Assembly: GCA_027257055.1 (NCBI GenBank)
Contig: JAPVLO010000182.1
Coordinates: 1,736,001-1,800,000 of the forward strand
DNA from: Cephalopachus bancanus
Lineage: Eukaryota; Chordata; Mammalia; Primates; Tarsiidae
DNA: 64,000 nucleotides
Reading direction: 5' to 3'
Every line of letters begins with the position of its first letter. The stretch's first letter is position 1. Shown here piece by piece: positions 35,105-47,680 of this stretch. A program made the translations under genes and the position numbers. The notes beneath the pieces were generated by a model. That model searched no databases. It saw nothing but the letters and a program-made list of their open reading frames with translations, and was not told the DNA's origin.

Positions 35105-38100
35105 AAAAGCAAGAGCACCAAAACCCTAACTTCAGCAGAAGAATCCAGATCACCAAAATAAAAACTCAAATCCGGGGCACAGAAGACAAAAAGACATACA
35201 AAAAAACAATGAAACGAAAAGCTGGTTCTTGGAAAAGATAAACAAGATTGACGGTCCCCTAGCTAGACTGACCAAGAAAAAGAGAGAAAAAACTCAAATA
35301 AACACAATGAGAAATACAAAAGATAAAGTCACAACTGATCCTGAAGAAATGCAAAAGATTATCAGAGACTACTATGTACACTTGTATGGAAACAAACTTG
35401 AAAACCTACAGGAAATGGAGGACTTTCTGACATCACACAACCTCCAAGGTTGAAACAAGAAGAAACTGAGACCCTAATTAAACTAATAACAACCCAGGAA
35501 ATTCTCCATAAGAAAACTACCTACAAAAAAAGCCATGGACCAGATGACTTTCCAGGAGAATTCTACAAAACATACAAGGAGGAACTGATACCAATCCAAT
35601 TGAAAGAATTCTAGGTGATTGAGAAAGACAGAATTCTCCCCAAATCATTTTATGAAGCTAACATCACATTGATACTCAAGCCAGGCAAAGATCCAACAAA
35701 GAAAGAGAATTACAGGCCAATATCCTTGATGAACATAGATGCTAAAATTCTCAACAAGATCCTAGCAAACCGGATTCAACAACACATCTCAAAAATCATC
35801 CACCATGAACAAGTAGGCTTCATCCCTGGGATGCAAGGCTGATTCAACATTCGTAAGGCCATAGATGTAATTAAACACATCAACATATGCAAAAACAAAA
35901 ACCACATGATTATATCATTAGATGCAGACAAAGCTTTTGATAAAATGTAGCACCTCTTCTTGATAAAAACCGTCAAACATCTAGGTATAGATGAAACATA
36001 CCTCAAAATAGTAGGAGCCATCTATGAGAAACCCACAACCAGCATACTGTTAAACAGACAAAAATTGGAACCATTTCCCCTGAAAACTGGAATAAGAAAG
36101 GATGCCTATTCTCACCCCTCCTGTTAAACATAGACTTGGAAGTCCTAGCTAGAGTAATCAGAAAAGAGAAGGTGATCAGGGGTATCTAAATAGGAAAAGA
36201 GAAAATCAACATATCCTTCTTTGCAGACGACATGATTCCATACCTCGAAAACCCAAGAGAATCTGTCAAAAACCGCCTTGCACTGATAAAGGACTTTGGC
36301 AAAGTCTTAGGGTATAAAATAAATGTACAAAACACAAACACATTTCTATACACCAATAATAAACCAATAGAAACTCAAATAAAAAGCTCAATTCCATTCA
36401 AAATAGCCACAAAAAAATGAAATACCTTGGCATCTTCCTAACCAGAGATGTGAAAAACCTTTACAATGAAAACTACAAAACATTGCTCAAAGAAATCAAA
36501 GATGACACAAACAAGTGGAAAAATATTCCATGCTCATAAATTGGAAGAATCAATATGGTTAAGATGTCCATTCTACCTAAGGCAATCTACAGATTTAATG
36601 CAATGCCCATCAAATTACCAGCAATATTCTTCTCAGGCTTAGAAACAACAATACAGGGATTCAAATGGAAACACTAGCCAAAATAATACTCAGCCAAAAA
36701 AAAAAAAAAAAAAGCAGGAGGTATCACTCCCAGACTTTAAACTTTATTATAAAGTTACAATAATCAAAACAACCTGGTATTGGTATAAGAACAGGCATAT
36801 AGACCAATGAAATATAATTAAGATTCCAGAAGCAAAACCTCAGTTTCCCAACCAACTCATCTTTGACAAAGCCTCTACCAGCAACCACTGGGGAGAGGAG
36901 AACCTATTCAGTAAATGGTGCAGGGAAGACTGGCTGACCCTCATGCAGAAGATTGAAATAGGACCTCTACCTATCCCCATACACAAAAATCAACTCTAAG
37001 TAGATCAGAGACCTAAACGTAAAACCTCAAACAATAAGAACCTTAGAAAATGCAGGAGACACCCTTATGGAAATTGGAACTGGCAATCAATTCCTGATCA
37101 AAACCCCAAGTGCCCATGCCATAAGAGATCAAATAGACAAGTGGGACCTCATCGAACTGACAAACCTCTGCAAAGCCAAAGAAAACATGAAAATAACAGG
37201 GAGACAGCCCACAGACTGGGAAAAAATATTTGCCAACTGTATGTCTGACAAAGGCCTAACATCTAGGATCTACAAGGACCTCAAATGTGCACAAAAGAAA
37301 AAAACAAATAGCCCCATTACAAAGTGGGCAAAACATATGAATAGACACTTCTCGAAAGAAGACACAAACAGTCAACAGATACATGAAAAAATGCTCAGCC
37401 TCACTAGTCATCAAAGAAATGCAAATAAAAACTACACTGAGATGCCACCTAACTCTAGTCAAGATGGCCATCATCAATAGCTCAAAAACCAACAGATGCT
37501 GGAGAGGATGTGGTGAAAAGGGGACACTTCTACACTGTTGGTGGGGTGTAAACTAGTACAACCTCTGTGGAAACAGTGTGGCAATTCCCAAAAGTTCTAA
37601 AAATCAACCTTCCATTGACTCCGCAGTCCCGCTACTGGGAATATACCAGGAAGAACTCAAATCACTCTATAAAAAAGATACCTGCACACATGTTTATTGC
37701 AGCATTGTCCACAATAGCAAGAACATGGAGCCAACCATACTGCCCATCAAAAGAGGACTGGATAAAAAAATGTGGTACCTATACACAATGGAATACTATG
37801 CAGTCATAAAGAAGAAGAAAATCATGAACTTCGCAGCAACCTGGATGGTCTTAGAGTCTATAATACTGAATGATCTTTCACAGAAACAAAAACCTGAGTA
37901 TCACATGTTCTCACTCATAAGTGGACCTTGAACAACTGTTGTAATACTATAAGAAAAGGATTGACAGTAGCAGGAAACTGCGGGGGTGGGAAGGTGGAAT
38001 TGGCATTAGTGAGAATCTGCCTGGGGAAGGGGAGGCACACCTCATCAGCAAGAGTACCTTCATAATGAATATTTGTATACTTAACTCTGAATTGTACCCC

Positions 38101-38132
38101 ACAATTTTAAAATAAAAATTTAAAAGTTAAAA
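35105..38132 (+). mobile_element. 5'-truncated L1 inserted in an older L1
   Basis: Plus-strand L1 of about 3.0 kb, beginning in ORF2 just before the reverse transcriptase and ending with a short 3' UTR (ACCCCACAATTTTAAAATAA) and an A-rich tail near 38,105-38,132. It is flanked by the 134-bp duplication. This is the third layer of the stack: ancient minus-strand L1M, then truncated L1, then this copy. Confidence 0.9.
35110..37931 (+). pseudogene. L1 ORF2 remnant (reverse transcriptase to C-terminus)
   Basis: Open pieces in order: 35,229-35,452 ([20 protein letters not shown]), then 35,615-35,842 with the RT palm ([39 protein letters not shown]). The catalytic FADD motif is intact at 36,220-36,231, followed by YLENPRESVKNRLALIKDFG. 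Later come 37,067-37,480 ([20 protein letters not shown]) and the C-terminus at 37,578-37,931, ending HMFSLISGP. Internal stops (for example at 35,840 and 35,948) and frame changes make it inactive. The endonuclease domain is absent because of the truncation. Confidence 0.92.
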
Positions 38133-38545
38133 AATTTTTTTAAAATACTTTAATTTGTTGCCCACCGAAAGTGAACTGGATAAAGATAATGTGACACACA
38201 TATATAACTGAGTATTATGCAGTCATAAAGAAGAACAGAATCATGGCCTTCACAGCAACTTGGATGCAGTTGGAGACTGTTATACTAAGTGAGCTATCAC
38301 AGAAACAAAAAACAATACCACATGTTCTCACTTATAAGTGGGCCCTGAACATTAGTCACATAAGCACAGGGTGGGATTGAAAGTCACTGGGCACTGCTGG
38401 GGGAGGGAAAGAAGTAAGAAGATGCGGGTGTGTTACAATACAATGGGGATCTGGTCCATTACCGGAGGGAGTGAGGGACATGCAGCTTAATTATGTAGTA
38501 AATCTACACTTGTACCCCACAACTCTGTAAAAAAAAATAAGTAGT
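38133..38545 (+). mobile_element. Remainder of the older truncated L1 (and right TSD copy)
   Basis: Bases 38,133-38,266 are the right copy of the duplication. The older L1 then continues alone through GAGCTATCACAGAAACAAAA, CACATGTTCTCACTTATAAG and a 3' UTR ending TTGTACCCCACAACTCTGTA plus an A-rich tail at 38,529-38,555. It was only about 390 bp long and had itself inserted into the ancient L1M. Confidence 0.88.
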
Positions 38546-40430
38546 AAATAAATAAATGCTTAAATCCAATCTGACACTCTTTGACTTTTACTTGAGGTGT
38601 TTGGTCTATTTACATTTAATGTAACTAATGATATACTTGTACTTAAATATATCACTTTTTTCTATGTGTTCATTTTTATTTTTCCTTCATTTCTCCTATA
38701 CCTGCCTGTTTTGGATTAAACAAATATTTTTTATTCCATTTTTACTTTCTATTAGCTTATTAGTTATAAAGACATCTTATTATTGGCTACACATGAGATT
38801 ATAGTATGCTTCTCATATATCTAATTATATCCACTTTGAGTTAAAAATGTACCAATTTATGAATACTGCATAAATCCTACATCTTTCCAATAGTTAACTG
38901 TTAGTTCTCTTCCTGCAAACCTAGACATTGTGCTATCATGTCACAGCTTTATGTATGTTATAAAAGCCGCAAGATGATATTATTAATGCTGTATTATGTA
39001 GTCAAAATTATTTTGCATTTATATTTATCCTTCCAGGTGTTCTTCATTTCTTTTTGTAGATCTATTTTTCCTTCTGAAATCATTTTCTTTAACCTGAAAA
39101 AAAATTTCTTCACCCTTCATAATAGTGTGGGTCTCCCGGTGACAGATTTTTTTTTTAGCATTTACCAATTTGCAAGCATTTAAATTTCACCTTCATTTTT
39201 AGAAGATATTTTCTCTGTGTATAAAAATGTATATTAATTATTTATTCTATTTTGTTTTTTCAACACTTTATATATGTCATTTCTTTATCCTCTTATGGGT
39301 TCTGTTGAAAAACTTGCCACCAGTCATATTGTTGATTTTTTAAACATACAGTCCTCCCCCATTATCCCACCTCACTGCTGATTGCTTTTGAGACTTTGTC
39401 TTTGGTTTTCAGACTCTGGAGTTTCTACAGTACTTTTACTTATATTTATTGTCCATGTGGGTTTATAGATTCTTGAATTTGTGGGTTAATGTCCTTCATC
39501 AGTTCTTCAGTGTTCTCAACTACTATTTCTTCAAATATTGCTTCTGCCTTCTTGTTCTCATCTCCTCCTATGATACTAATTACATACATATTAAAGAATC
39601 TCACTGGCCCATCTATTTCTTATGTTCTTCTTTCTATTTTTCTCTCTGTACTTCAAACTTTTTTTTGTCTATTGATTAATCTTTGATGTTAACAGCTCTC
39701 TCTTCTGCTGTGCCCGGTGTACTGTGAAATCCAACCACTGAGTTTTAAATTTCAGATAATATAATTCTTAGGTCTAGATCGTCTATTTGATACTTTTCAA
39801 ATGTCATTTCTTTGCTTTGAGTCTACATTTTTCATCCATTTTTTAAAATTTTCTTTTAAATATTTGTATTAGTTATTTAAACATCCCATGCTAATTCCAA
39901 TATCTGGATCATGAGCAGATCTTCTGCCGCTGTCATAGTTTTATCTCAATTATTGTTCACATTCTCATGCCTTGTCATATGACTCATAGATTCTTATTGT
40001 ATATAAGTATTCAGTATTCATTCGTGGATGAAAGTAAAGGACAACGGAGACTGTAGATTGCAGATGATAATACTTTTCCTCCAGAGAGATCTTCTTCTTT
40101 GGTTTGTAAGATAGATAAGGTCATGGTATGATGACCTCAAACCTGATATTAATTTGTGGATTTAGTAAGATAAGTCTATTTCTGCTTTGTTTCTGTTACC
40201 CAGTTGTGACCCACTGAATTTATTTCTGTTACTCATTGGTGACCCAACTTTTAATGAAAGCCTAGCAGGTCCTGAAGCACTGTGTAAGATTCAATCTTGC
40301 CCTGAAGAGTTTTTGAACTTATCTTTTTAGCCTACTGAACCATGAAGCTTCAAAATATATAAATTATGCTGGGTTTCTCACACTAATGGAACTTCATTGT
40401 CAAAGTCTTCCAAGATGATGGAGACTGCAC

Positions 40431-41105
40431 ATTGATTTTTGTTTCAGTTTTCAGCCAGCCTAGCCTCCTCTGCTGCCCTAGAACTCAGAAAACACACTAT
40501 TGGGAAAATTAGCTATGCATTTCAATTCTTTAAATTCCTCTCTAAAGGTCCACTCTTTTCTCTTTTCCCTCGGTAGAGTTTCTCTGCCTAGTCTATGTTA
40601 TATTTTCAATCCTCACTTGGAGCTAGTTTTATGCTCTTGAGGCAGAAAATGATGGGTGGTTGCCATCTCACCTAGAAATCGCTCTCTGGGATTTTATTTT
40701 GCCTATTTTTTGTGACTTTCATGTCTCCTTGATTTTTAAAAAATTATTTTTACAAGTAGTCTTTTCTAGCTCTTGCAGTGGAAGTATTGATCTGATAGCA
40801 TCACTATAGCCTTTCCATAAGCAGAAGCCTATTTGGTTATATGTGTAGCATCTTATTTCAGGTATTTTTCTATCATTATACTTTTTTCTTTTCTGCTTTT
40901 CATTTTGTATCCATTCCTATGTTTATTGATCTTTCTATTGTTTGGGAATATATACATATAATATATTTTCATTATTTAAGGGCTAGCTTTACATTTTTAA
41001 TATGTACCCATGAATTAAGAAAACCTAAGGTTAAACTTCCAAGTTTATTTAATTAAATTAATTTTGAACCGTTAATAATTATTTCTGCCAGTTGATTTAT
41101 TTTTA
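40431..41105. other. No clear feature
   Basis: AT-rich; possibly more decayed L1M 5' region, but nothing diagnostic seen. Confidence 0.4.
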
Positions 41106-41109
41106 TTGT

Positions 41110-41215
41110 TTTTTAGATACTGGATCATGGTGTGTTGCCCAGACTGGCTGATCCTCCTGCCTCAACCTCCTGAATTGCTGGGACTACAGGTACACATCAT
41201 CCTGCTCAGCTCAGT
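41110..41215 (-). mobile_element. Old Alu fragment
   Basis: Minus-strand partial Alu: GGTGTGTTGCCCAGACTGGC, ATCCTCCTGCCTCAACCTCC, GCTGGGACTACAGGTACACA. It lacks the rest of the dimer and is next to, and older than, the Alu at 41,227. Confidence 0.75.
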
Positions 41216-41226
41216 TTGGTCATTTC

Positions 41227-41516
41227 TTTTTTTTTTTTCGAGTTGGAGTCTCACTCTGTCGCACAGACTAGAGTGCAGTGGCCACTCCCAGCCACCACAA
41301 CCTCGACCTGCTGGGCTCTGGCGATCCTTCTGCCTCAGCCTTCCAAGCAGCTGGAACTACAGGTGCATGCTACCATGCCTGGCTGATTTTTGATTTATTG
41401 TAGAGATGAGGTCTTGCCAAGTTGCCCAGGCAGGTCTCGAACCTGCGGGCTTAGGCAATCCACTCACTTCAGCCTCCCAAAGCACGAGATTACAGGCTGA
41501 GCCACCGAGGCCAGCT
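41227..41516 (-). mobile_element. Alu SINE
   Basis: Full minus-strand lineage-type Alu: GAGTTGGAGTCTCACTCTGT, then AACCTCGACCTGCTGGGCTC and GATTTATTGTAGAGATGAGG. Target-site duplication GGTCATTTC (41,218-41,226) and GGTCATCTC (41,517-41,525). Confidence 0.94.
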
Positions 41517-41549
41517 GGTCATCTCTTACTTATCATTACTTATACCTTC

Positions 41550-42300
41550 TAATTTCCTACTGGTTCAGTTTAACTCTTGCTGATGTAGGGTTTTAGTAGT
41601 TTATTCAGTAGAGATAGTAAATTACAAATATCCAGTCTGCTTTCAAAGCATTCCTTATTGCACCTTCATTCTTGAATGTTTATCTATTTATAGATTTCTA
41701 GGCTGCAAAGTATTTTCTTTTTGCACTTTGGGAAATAAAAGAATTCTACAGTCATCTGTCCTTTCTTTTTGCTATTTTGAGACGTCTTTTTATCAGTCCT
41801 CTATTTTTAATATATTGAGCTGTCTTTTGTTAAGCTATTGTTTCTTTACCCTCATGACGCTCTTAACATTTTCTTCCAGGATATTAGTACTCTATGAAAA
41901 TAGACTTTTATTACAATATACTTAAATGTGAATTTATTTTATTTTTTGTCTTTGACTCGTGTACTTAAATCTGAAGGACACATATATTCAATTCTGGAAA
42001 GTTTTCAGCAGTATATGGAAATTGCCCCTTCCTTATTCTCCATAATCTCACCTTCTGAAAAGTCTATCAGATATACGTTTGATTTTTTTTCATTTTGCGC
42101 TCCATATTGCTCACCCCGTCTTTCATATTTTCTACGCTTATCTCTTCATGGTGTATTCTGAGTGACTTCCTCACATACATGTTTTTCACATCTATTACTT
42201 TTTTCTTTCACTGTGCCTCATCTGAGTTCATAAAGTGCTTATTTTTATTACTTTTAGTTACTGTGTCTGATTTGTAAAATGAGGAGAGTTGATTAAATGT
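41550..42300 (-). mobile_element. Ancient L1M 5' region fragment
   Basis: The pattern AAGTTTTCAGCAGTATATGG, ATTGCCCCTTCCTTATTCTC and GTGTATTCTGAGTGACTTCC is the ORF1/5' UTR side of old L1M in reverse orientation, like that near 39,490-39,620. It may be a second ancient copy or the far end of the same one. Confidence 0.5.
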
Positions 42301-44869
42301 TGTTAACGTCCTTTTAGCCCTTATACACAAAAGTTCAAAGTTGGCTAGATTTTCCTTTTTTTTAGGAGTAAAGAATCAGTCTCTCATAAAACTTTCCTGT
42401 GTCTCTAGATAATTCTATAGCTATCAAATTCTCACAAATAGTGTATTGTGCATTAGAAGATCTTTGTGTAACGCTAAGTCCTCTATAAGAGGAATACCTT
42501 TGAAAACCATAGCATTCAATTATGATAACTCAGAAATACAAGTTTCAACAGAGGCATAGAAGGGATCGTCCATCAGATAATACAGTTATTCTGACAAATG
42601 TCTAGCCTGAGAAATCTGTATCTTTAAACTAGAGAAAGCAAAGGAGGGACTGAAGGATTCCATTCCAGGAACGAGATTAATTTAAATGCTATTGTACCTC
42701 CAGCACTTGGTCTTAATTGTCTTCTCCTGAGCACTCAATACTTGCATTCATGTTGCCTGGCCCCAGGGATACAGAGCAGTCCACTGTCCACACTGAAAGG
42801 AAATGAAAAATCGGCTGATGCTAAACAGACCTCTTTCAGCAACTACAGCCATCTAAGCACTGTATCCTGCAGAGTGATTAATGATTTTTCTTTCCCTTTA
42901 CATTTAAGAGCAATATGTTTCAAAAAGGAAGGGGGGAAAATAGAATGAAGAAGGGAGATGAGGAAAAGAGGAGACAGAGATCTAAAAGTAAAAATAAGAA
43001 ATTATATGAGAGGAGGAGAAGGAAGAAAGTAATTTCTCAATACAAAATGGAGAATTGACCAGAACTGTAATTTTCTCCTCATATGTTGGATTTCACTTAT
43101 GTCATAAGAATGTCAGGTTATTTAGGCCTGCCTTGTTTAAACCTACTGAATCACTCTACTTAAAATAATAAAAAGAAAGGAAAGTTAAAATACTCTCTGC
43201 ATCTCCCTGTAATACTTTTGTTTTTAAGTCATCTATCTATAACTTCGACGAGAAATGAAGCTTTGTAATCATACTCTACACCTGTAACCTTACGATAGTA
43301 CTTTGATAATTTAAATACATTGAGTGGGGCAAAGAATTGAGATGAGTGATGTTTGGTACATTGATATTGTTTCTCCCTCCCTGATTCTTCCAAGCCTCCT
43401 ACTTCCTAATACTTTTTTTTTCTATGAAGGATATGAGGTTGCAACATCTGTCTTCTCATTTATTGGCATAGTTGATTTTCCAGATCTAACTGCCTAAGTC
43501 AATATCTATTCTCTCCTTTACTTCTCCAAGTGTGTCACGCTTATATGTTATGAGAGCTGGTCTTTTTTCATCAGCATCAGCCTAGATAAAAGGTACAAAA
43601 ACTATTTCCTGCCTTCATTTTCAGGGCCTACTCTGAGCATATATACATTGGATTCTCAAGTGCTTTCCATCAAGCTACATATCTCTTGCTAATAGAAATC
43701 CCATGCGTTTGAGTCAGAGATGACTCCTGGAAAGAATTTTGCAGAGGAATTTGGTGGAAAGAAAAGGGGAAGACTATTTGGGGATATTGTGTGCAGTTAA
43801 GGCTCGAAATAGCCCAAGAATGTACCCGTACACACATGAGAGCAAGTAGATTTGCTTGGCTAGAACAGAATGTAATTACATGTCAAAGATCAATCATCAG
43901 TAAGAACAACAATACTGAGAGACACTGGTAGACAGCCATAAAGACCAGTATGAAGCATTTGTACTTGTTTTTTAAAAAAAGATGGTAGAGCACTATGTAA
44001 ATTTCTGAGACCCTATCAATAGAGCAAAGATGAGACACATGCTTACCAGTCAAGGTGTCGTAGTACAATTTGATCAAAATGTTGGGCAATGAAGATTCTT
44101 TCTACCATTTAAAGGGCAGCTGGGAGGGGCAGACAGCTGGCAAGAGTGATGGTTGCATCATTTTGTAATATTCTAGGTGTCAAATGATTAGAGGAGCTTC
44201 AAACTAGTTGAGGAGGTGGTAGGAAAGGTGTTTGAGATCCAGAACTGGAAGGACTTAGATACACATTATTCATGGGGATGCTTGAGGAAAAAACCCGGAA
44301 TACCCCCAAGTGGTATGCCAGGGCAGTAGGGTGGTGGCATGCCACTGACAGGGATGGAAAATTGAGAAGGAGTGAGAGTCCTGTCTAGGCTGCAGTGTGA
44401 GTCTCTTCGCCACCTCCTTCTAAATGCAGGTTTTATGACACAGGTGTAATAATTAATCCAAATGGCTAGCAGATGTGGCTATCCATCTTAGAGCATACTG
44501 GCCCTCAAACAGTCTTCCAATCAGCAAGTTCTCAAGTAAGGCCAAAGAAAATTAAAGAAAATAAATTCTGTTGAGATATTTATGGAGGCCACCTGGATAG
44601 AAATTTGACAGCTAAGTACTTGCCTGGATGCCAGGCAACTAAAGAAAGGTCAGAACCCCTGGTGCAACAGGGGTTGGGAAACCAAAAAACAGAAATGGAG
44701 GAAGAGAAGTATTCAGCACATTCTGTATGACAGAGATTAAAAATGGAATTTTGTTTCCCAGAAATAAACAATGCGAACAATATTTGTATTCTCTGGAGAA
44801 ACCTACTTTTGTCTCTTGACAAAGATCCGACCATCTCCTTTCATTGTACTCTCCATTCTCACTGTGTTG
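42301..44869. other. No recognised feature (2.5 kb)
   Basis: The longest stretch without a recognised repeat. Short frames (42,742-42,948 plus, 43,883-44,089 minus, 44,580-44,834 minus) have no domain. A purine-rich patch lies at 42,920-43,030 (GGAGGAGAAGGAAGAAAG). No gene can be claimed. Confidence 0.5.
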
Positions 44870-45320
44870 CTCAATCAGTGAGAACTTTGCTTACATATCA
44901 GTCACTTCCTCTTCATTTCTACTATTACGTTTCGATTCGTGCTGTTAAATCATCACCCCAAAGTCTTCCTGCCTTCATTCTCTTCATGTCTTTTGCTATA
45001 ACTATTGTTCTAAACTGTGATTCTGATCTCATTGTTTACCCGTTTAAAAACTTTTAGCACTTCTCCGTTACTCACTGAAGAAAATATAAACTCCTTTGCT
45101 TGTTTTTAAAGTCTCTAAGTTAGCTTCAATTTATTGCTTTGACATCATTGTATATTACCAGTACCTCTGCTTCAGACAAACTAATTAATTCCTGTCCTTC
45201 AGAATGATTTCTACCTCTCCTTTGCCGTTTATACACTGCCCGAATGACTGGAATCTCCTCCTTCTTTCTCTACACTTGCTCAAAACCATAATCTCACACT
45301 TTAATAACCAACTCATAGCC
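44870..45320 (+). mobile_element. L2 LINE fragment
   Basis: Plus-orientation L2: TTACATATCAGTCACTTCCT, TCATTGTTTACCCGTTTAAA, AAATATAAACTCCTTTGCTT, CTGCCCGAATGACTGGAATC. Diverged but in order. Confidence 0.55.
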
Positions 45321-45334
45321 TGCTTTGACTTATG

Positions 45335-45600
45335 TGGCCATTCAAAACATTTTTATTAAATTAAAACTATGTGCCGGGTATGATTGTAGGCTACAAGAAT
45401 ACAGTGCTGAAGAGACAGACAAGGTCATTGCTCTCATGGAGCATGCATTTAAAACAGGAGAAATGACAAAAAATAAATACATCAAAGAAAATAAACAAAA
45501 TAAATTAAGATAATGAGAAGAGCTATGAAGAATTGGTTCTAGGTTAGCTAATAGGTGGTACACATTTGAATAGCACTGCTGTCTTTTGGAAACTGAACTG
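45335..45600 (-). mobile_element. L2 LINE 3' end
   Basis: Reverse-orientation L2: CCATTCAAAACATTTTTATT, ACTATGTGCCGGGTATGATT, GAATACAGTGCTGAAGAGAC, CATTGCTCTCATGGAGCATG. Well preserved. It faces the plus-strand L2 just before it. Confidence 0.75.
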
Positions 45601-46984
45601 ACATTGAAACAACAGCTCATACAAAATGGGTTGGAAATTGCAACCTGAATTTAACCAGGTCAACCATTTACAAAAGCAAAATTATCAACATTCTTTTCAG
45701 GATTTAAACAAGGCTCATAATATTACACTCCACATTTCTAGGATAAAATCCCAAATTACTCAACATAAGAACCAGGAAAATATAAAATTGAATGAGAAAA
45801 AAAATCAATAAATTCCAATACTTAGAGGACACAGATGTTAGAATTATCTGACAAAGACTGTAAAGCAGCTACTTTAGCAAGCAAATATATACACTCTTAA
45901 AACCAGTGAAATAATAAAAAATCACAGCAAAGAATTAGAAAATATAAAAAAGAAGCTATGAAAATTTTAAAACTGATAAATACAACTAGCAAAATTTATG
46001 AAAAGCTCACTAGATAGGTTGAATAGCAGAATGCACATGACAGAGGAGTCAGTGAAATTGAAGATAAATCAACAAAAAGTATCCAATGTGAAAAACAGTT
46101 AAAAAAAATGAGAAAAATAAATCATTAAAGGCTTGGAGACTGCTGGAGTGATATAAAAAAATCTATAATTTATTTCATTGGAGTGCCAAAGGAGTAAGTT
46201 CTGACTATATAAAACCAAAAACTTCTCAAATTAGGCTACAGATTAAGGAAGCTCAGTGAACTCTAAACAGAATAAACTAAAAGACGTCTATTCCCAGATA
46301 ATGATAATCTAAACACTAAAAATTAAACACAAAGAAAAAAGTCTTGAAAGCAGCCAGAGAAAAACAATGCATTCCTTTAGGGCTAACCTGAGTTTAATTA
46401 TTGTGGTTTTCTCAGAAACCATGGAGGCCAGATACAAGAGAGACATTTTTTTAAGTACTGAAAGAAAAGAACTGTCAACTCAGAAGTCTATATCCAGTGA
46501 AAATATTTTTCAAGAATGAAGGTGAAATACAGACATGCACAGATGAAGAGAAACTAAAGTAATCTGTTGTCAGCAGACAGTTTAAAGCAAACACCATAAC
46601 ATTGTCTTAGGAAGTTTTCCATGAATGTATGTAGAAATAATATAGAAAATATCTATAGCATAAAAGTGAGAGAACAAAGGAACCCATATGGTGATAAGAT
46701 TTTTACATTCCATGGTTAATGACAAATTATTAACTCTAAGTAGATTTTGAAAAGTACGCAATTAAGAGACTAAAATGGAATGCTAAAAATGTGGAAATTG
46801 CTCACCCCAAAGACAGGAAAGTTAAAACAACAGAGAAATTTTTAAAAGGAGGTTACAAGCAGAAACCACATAATAAAGTGATACATGTAAATTCAAACTT
46901 ATCAATAATTACATTGCATAAAATTATAGGTGAACTATAATTTTCAGAACTAGTAGACTGAAAATGAGCAAGTATGTCTAACAC

Positions 46985-47088
46985 AGGTTAGCCAACCATG
47001 ACTCATCATTAAATCCAGCCCATAGTCAGTTTGTGTATAACCTGCAGGCTAAGAATGGCTTTTATATTTTTCAAAGGCTGTAAAATAT
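46985..47088. mobile_element. hAT-like (Charlie) fragment
   Basis: Matches the familiar pattern of a mammalian hAT relic: GGTTAGCCAACCATGACTCA, TTAAATCCAGCCCATAGTCA, GGCTAAGAATGGCTTTTATA. Only one end is visible. It is interrupted by the mariner at 47,091. Confidence 0.5.
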
Positions 47089-47090
47089 TA

Positions 47091-47680
47091 CAAGAGGGAA
47101 TTCCCCCAAAACTGGAATTATTTTTTGGAAGGTGGGTCCCAGGTAGCACAGGCTTCCCCTGTTAGGTAAATTTTCTAGGAACCCATCAGCATCAGTATAC
47201 CAGCTAGTGCTGTGAGAGGATGCATTCAGCTTCAGTGAATTTTTTTGGAGATTCTTCCAGTGTATTTGCCCATTTCATGACAGGTGATTTTCAAACACAC
47301 CTGCCCACACTGTGCTGCGTATTCAGCAATTTTTGACCAAAAATGACATGACCCCGTGCTCTACCCTCCTTATTCATCTAATCTTGACCCAAGTGACGTT
47401 TGTTTGTTTGTCGTTTCTCTGGATGAAAAAGTCCTCAAAGAGAAATGTTTTGCCAATACGGAAGAGATGAAACAAACAAACCAACAAACAAAGTGCAGAA
47501 GCACCAAAAGATATCAAAATTGAATTCAAAAACTGTTTCAGCAGTGGAAAAAGCATCTCGATAAGAGTATTGCATCAAATGGAGAATACTTTCAAGGTGA
47601 CTGAAGTTTAAGCATGTAAGAATAAATACACAACCACAATTTTTTATAAATAAATTATGGGTTTTGGGGGTATCCCGTCA
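47091..47680 (+). mobile_element. Internally deleted mariner, copy 1
   Basis: Imperfect inverted ends (CAAGAGGGAATTCCCCCAAAAC at left, matching TGACGGGATACCCCCAAAAC read from the right), with flanking TA at 47,089-47,090 and 47,681-47,682 as mariners require. Only about 590 bp remain of the ~1.3 kb expected. The right half encodes a decayed transposase C-terminus, seen as GTCCTCAAAGAGAAATGTTT and GGAGAATACTTTCAAGGTGA (family ending: GEYFEGD). Confidence 0.8.

Larger units (their letters stand above)
33370..40430 (-). mobile_element. Ancient L1M, the base of a nested stack
   Basis: Reverse-orientation L1M pattern continues on both sides of the nested elements. 3' UTR-like sequence is at 33,400-34,480, and ORF2 at 34,480-34,970 (GTGCACTTGAAAAGAATGTG). 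The sequence resumes at 38,560 with AAATCCAATCTGACACTCTT and GGTGTTTGGTCTATTTACAT. ORF1/5' UTR-like sequence follows (TTCTTCAAATATTGCTTCTG near 39,527). The right boundary is uncertain. Coding is destroyed. Confidence 0.65.
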
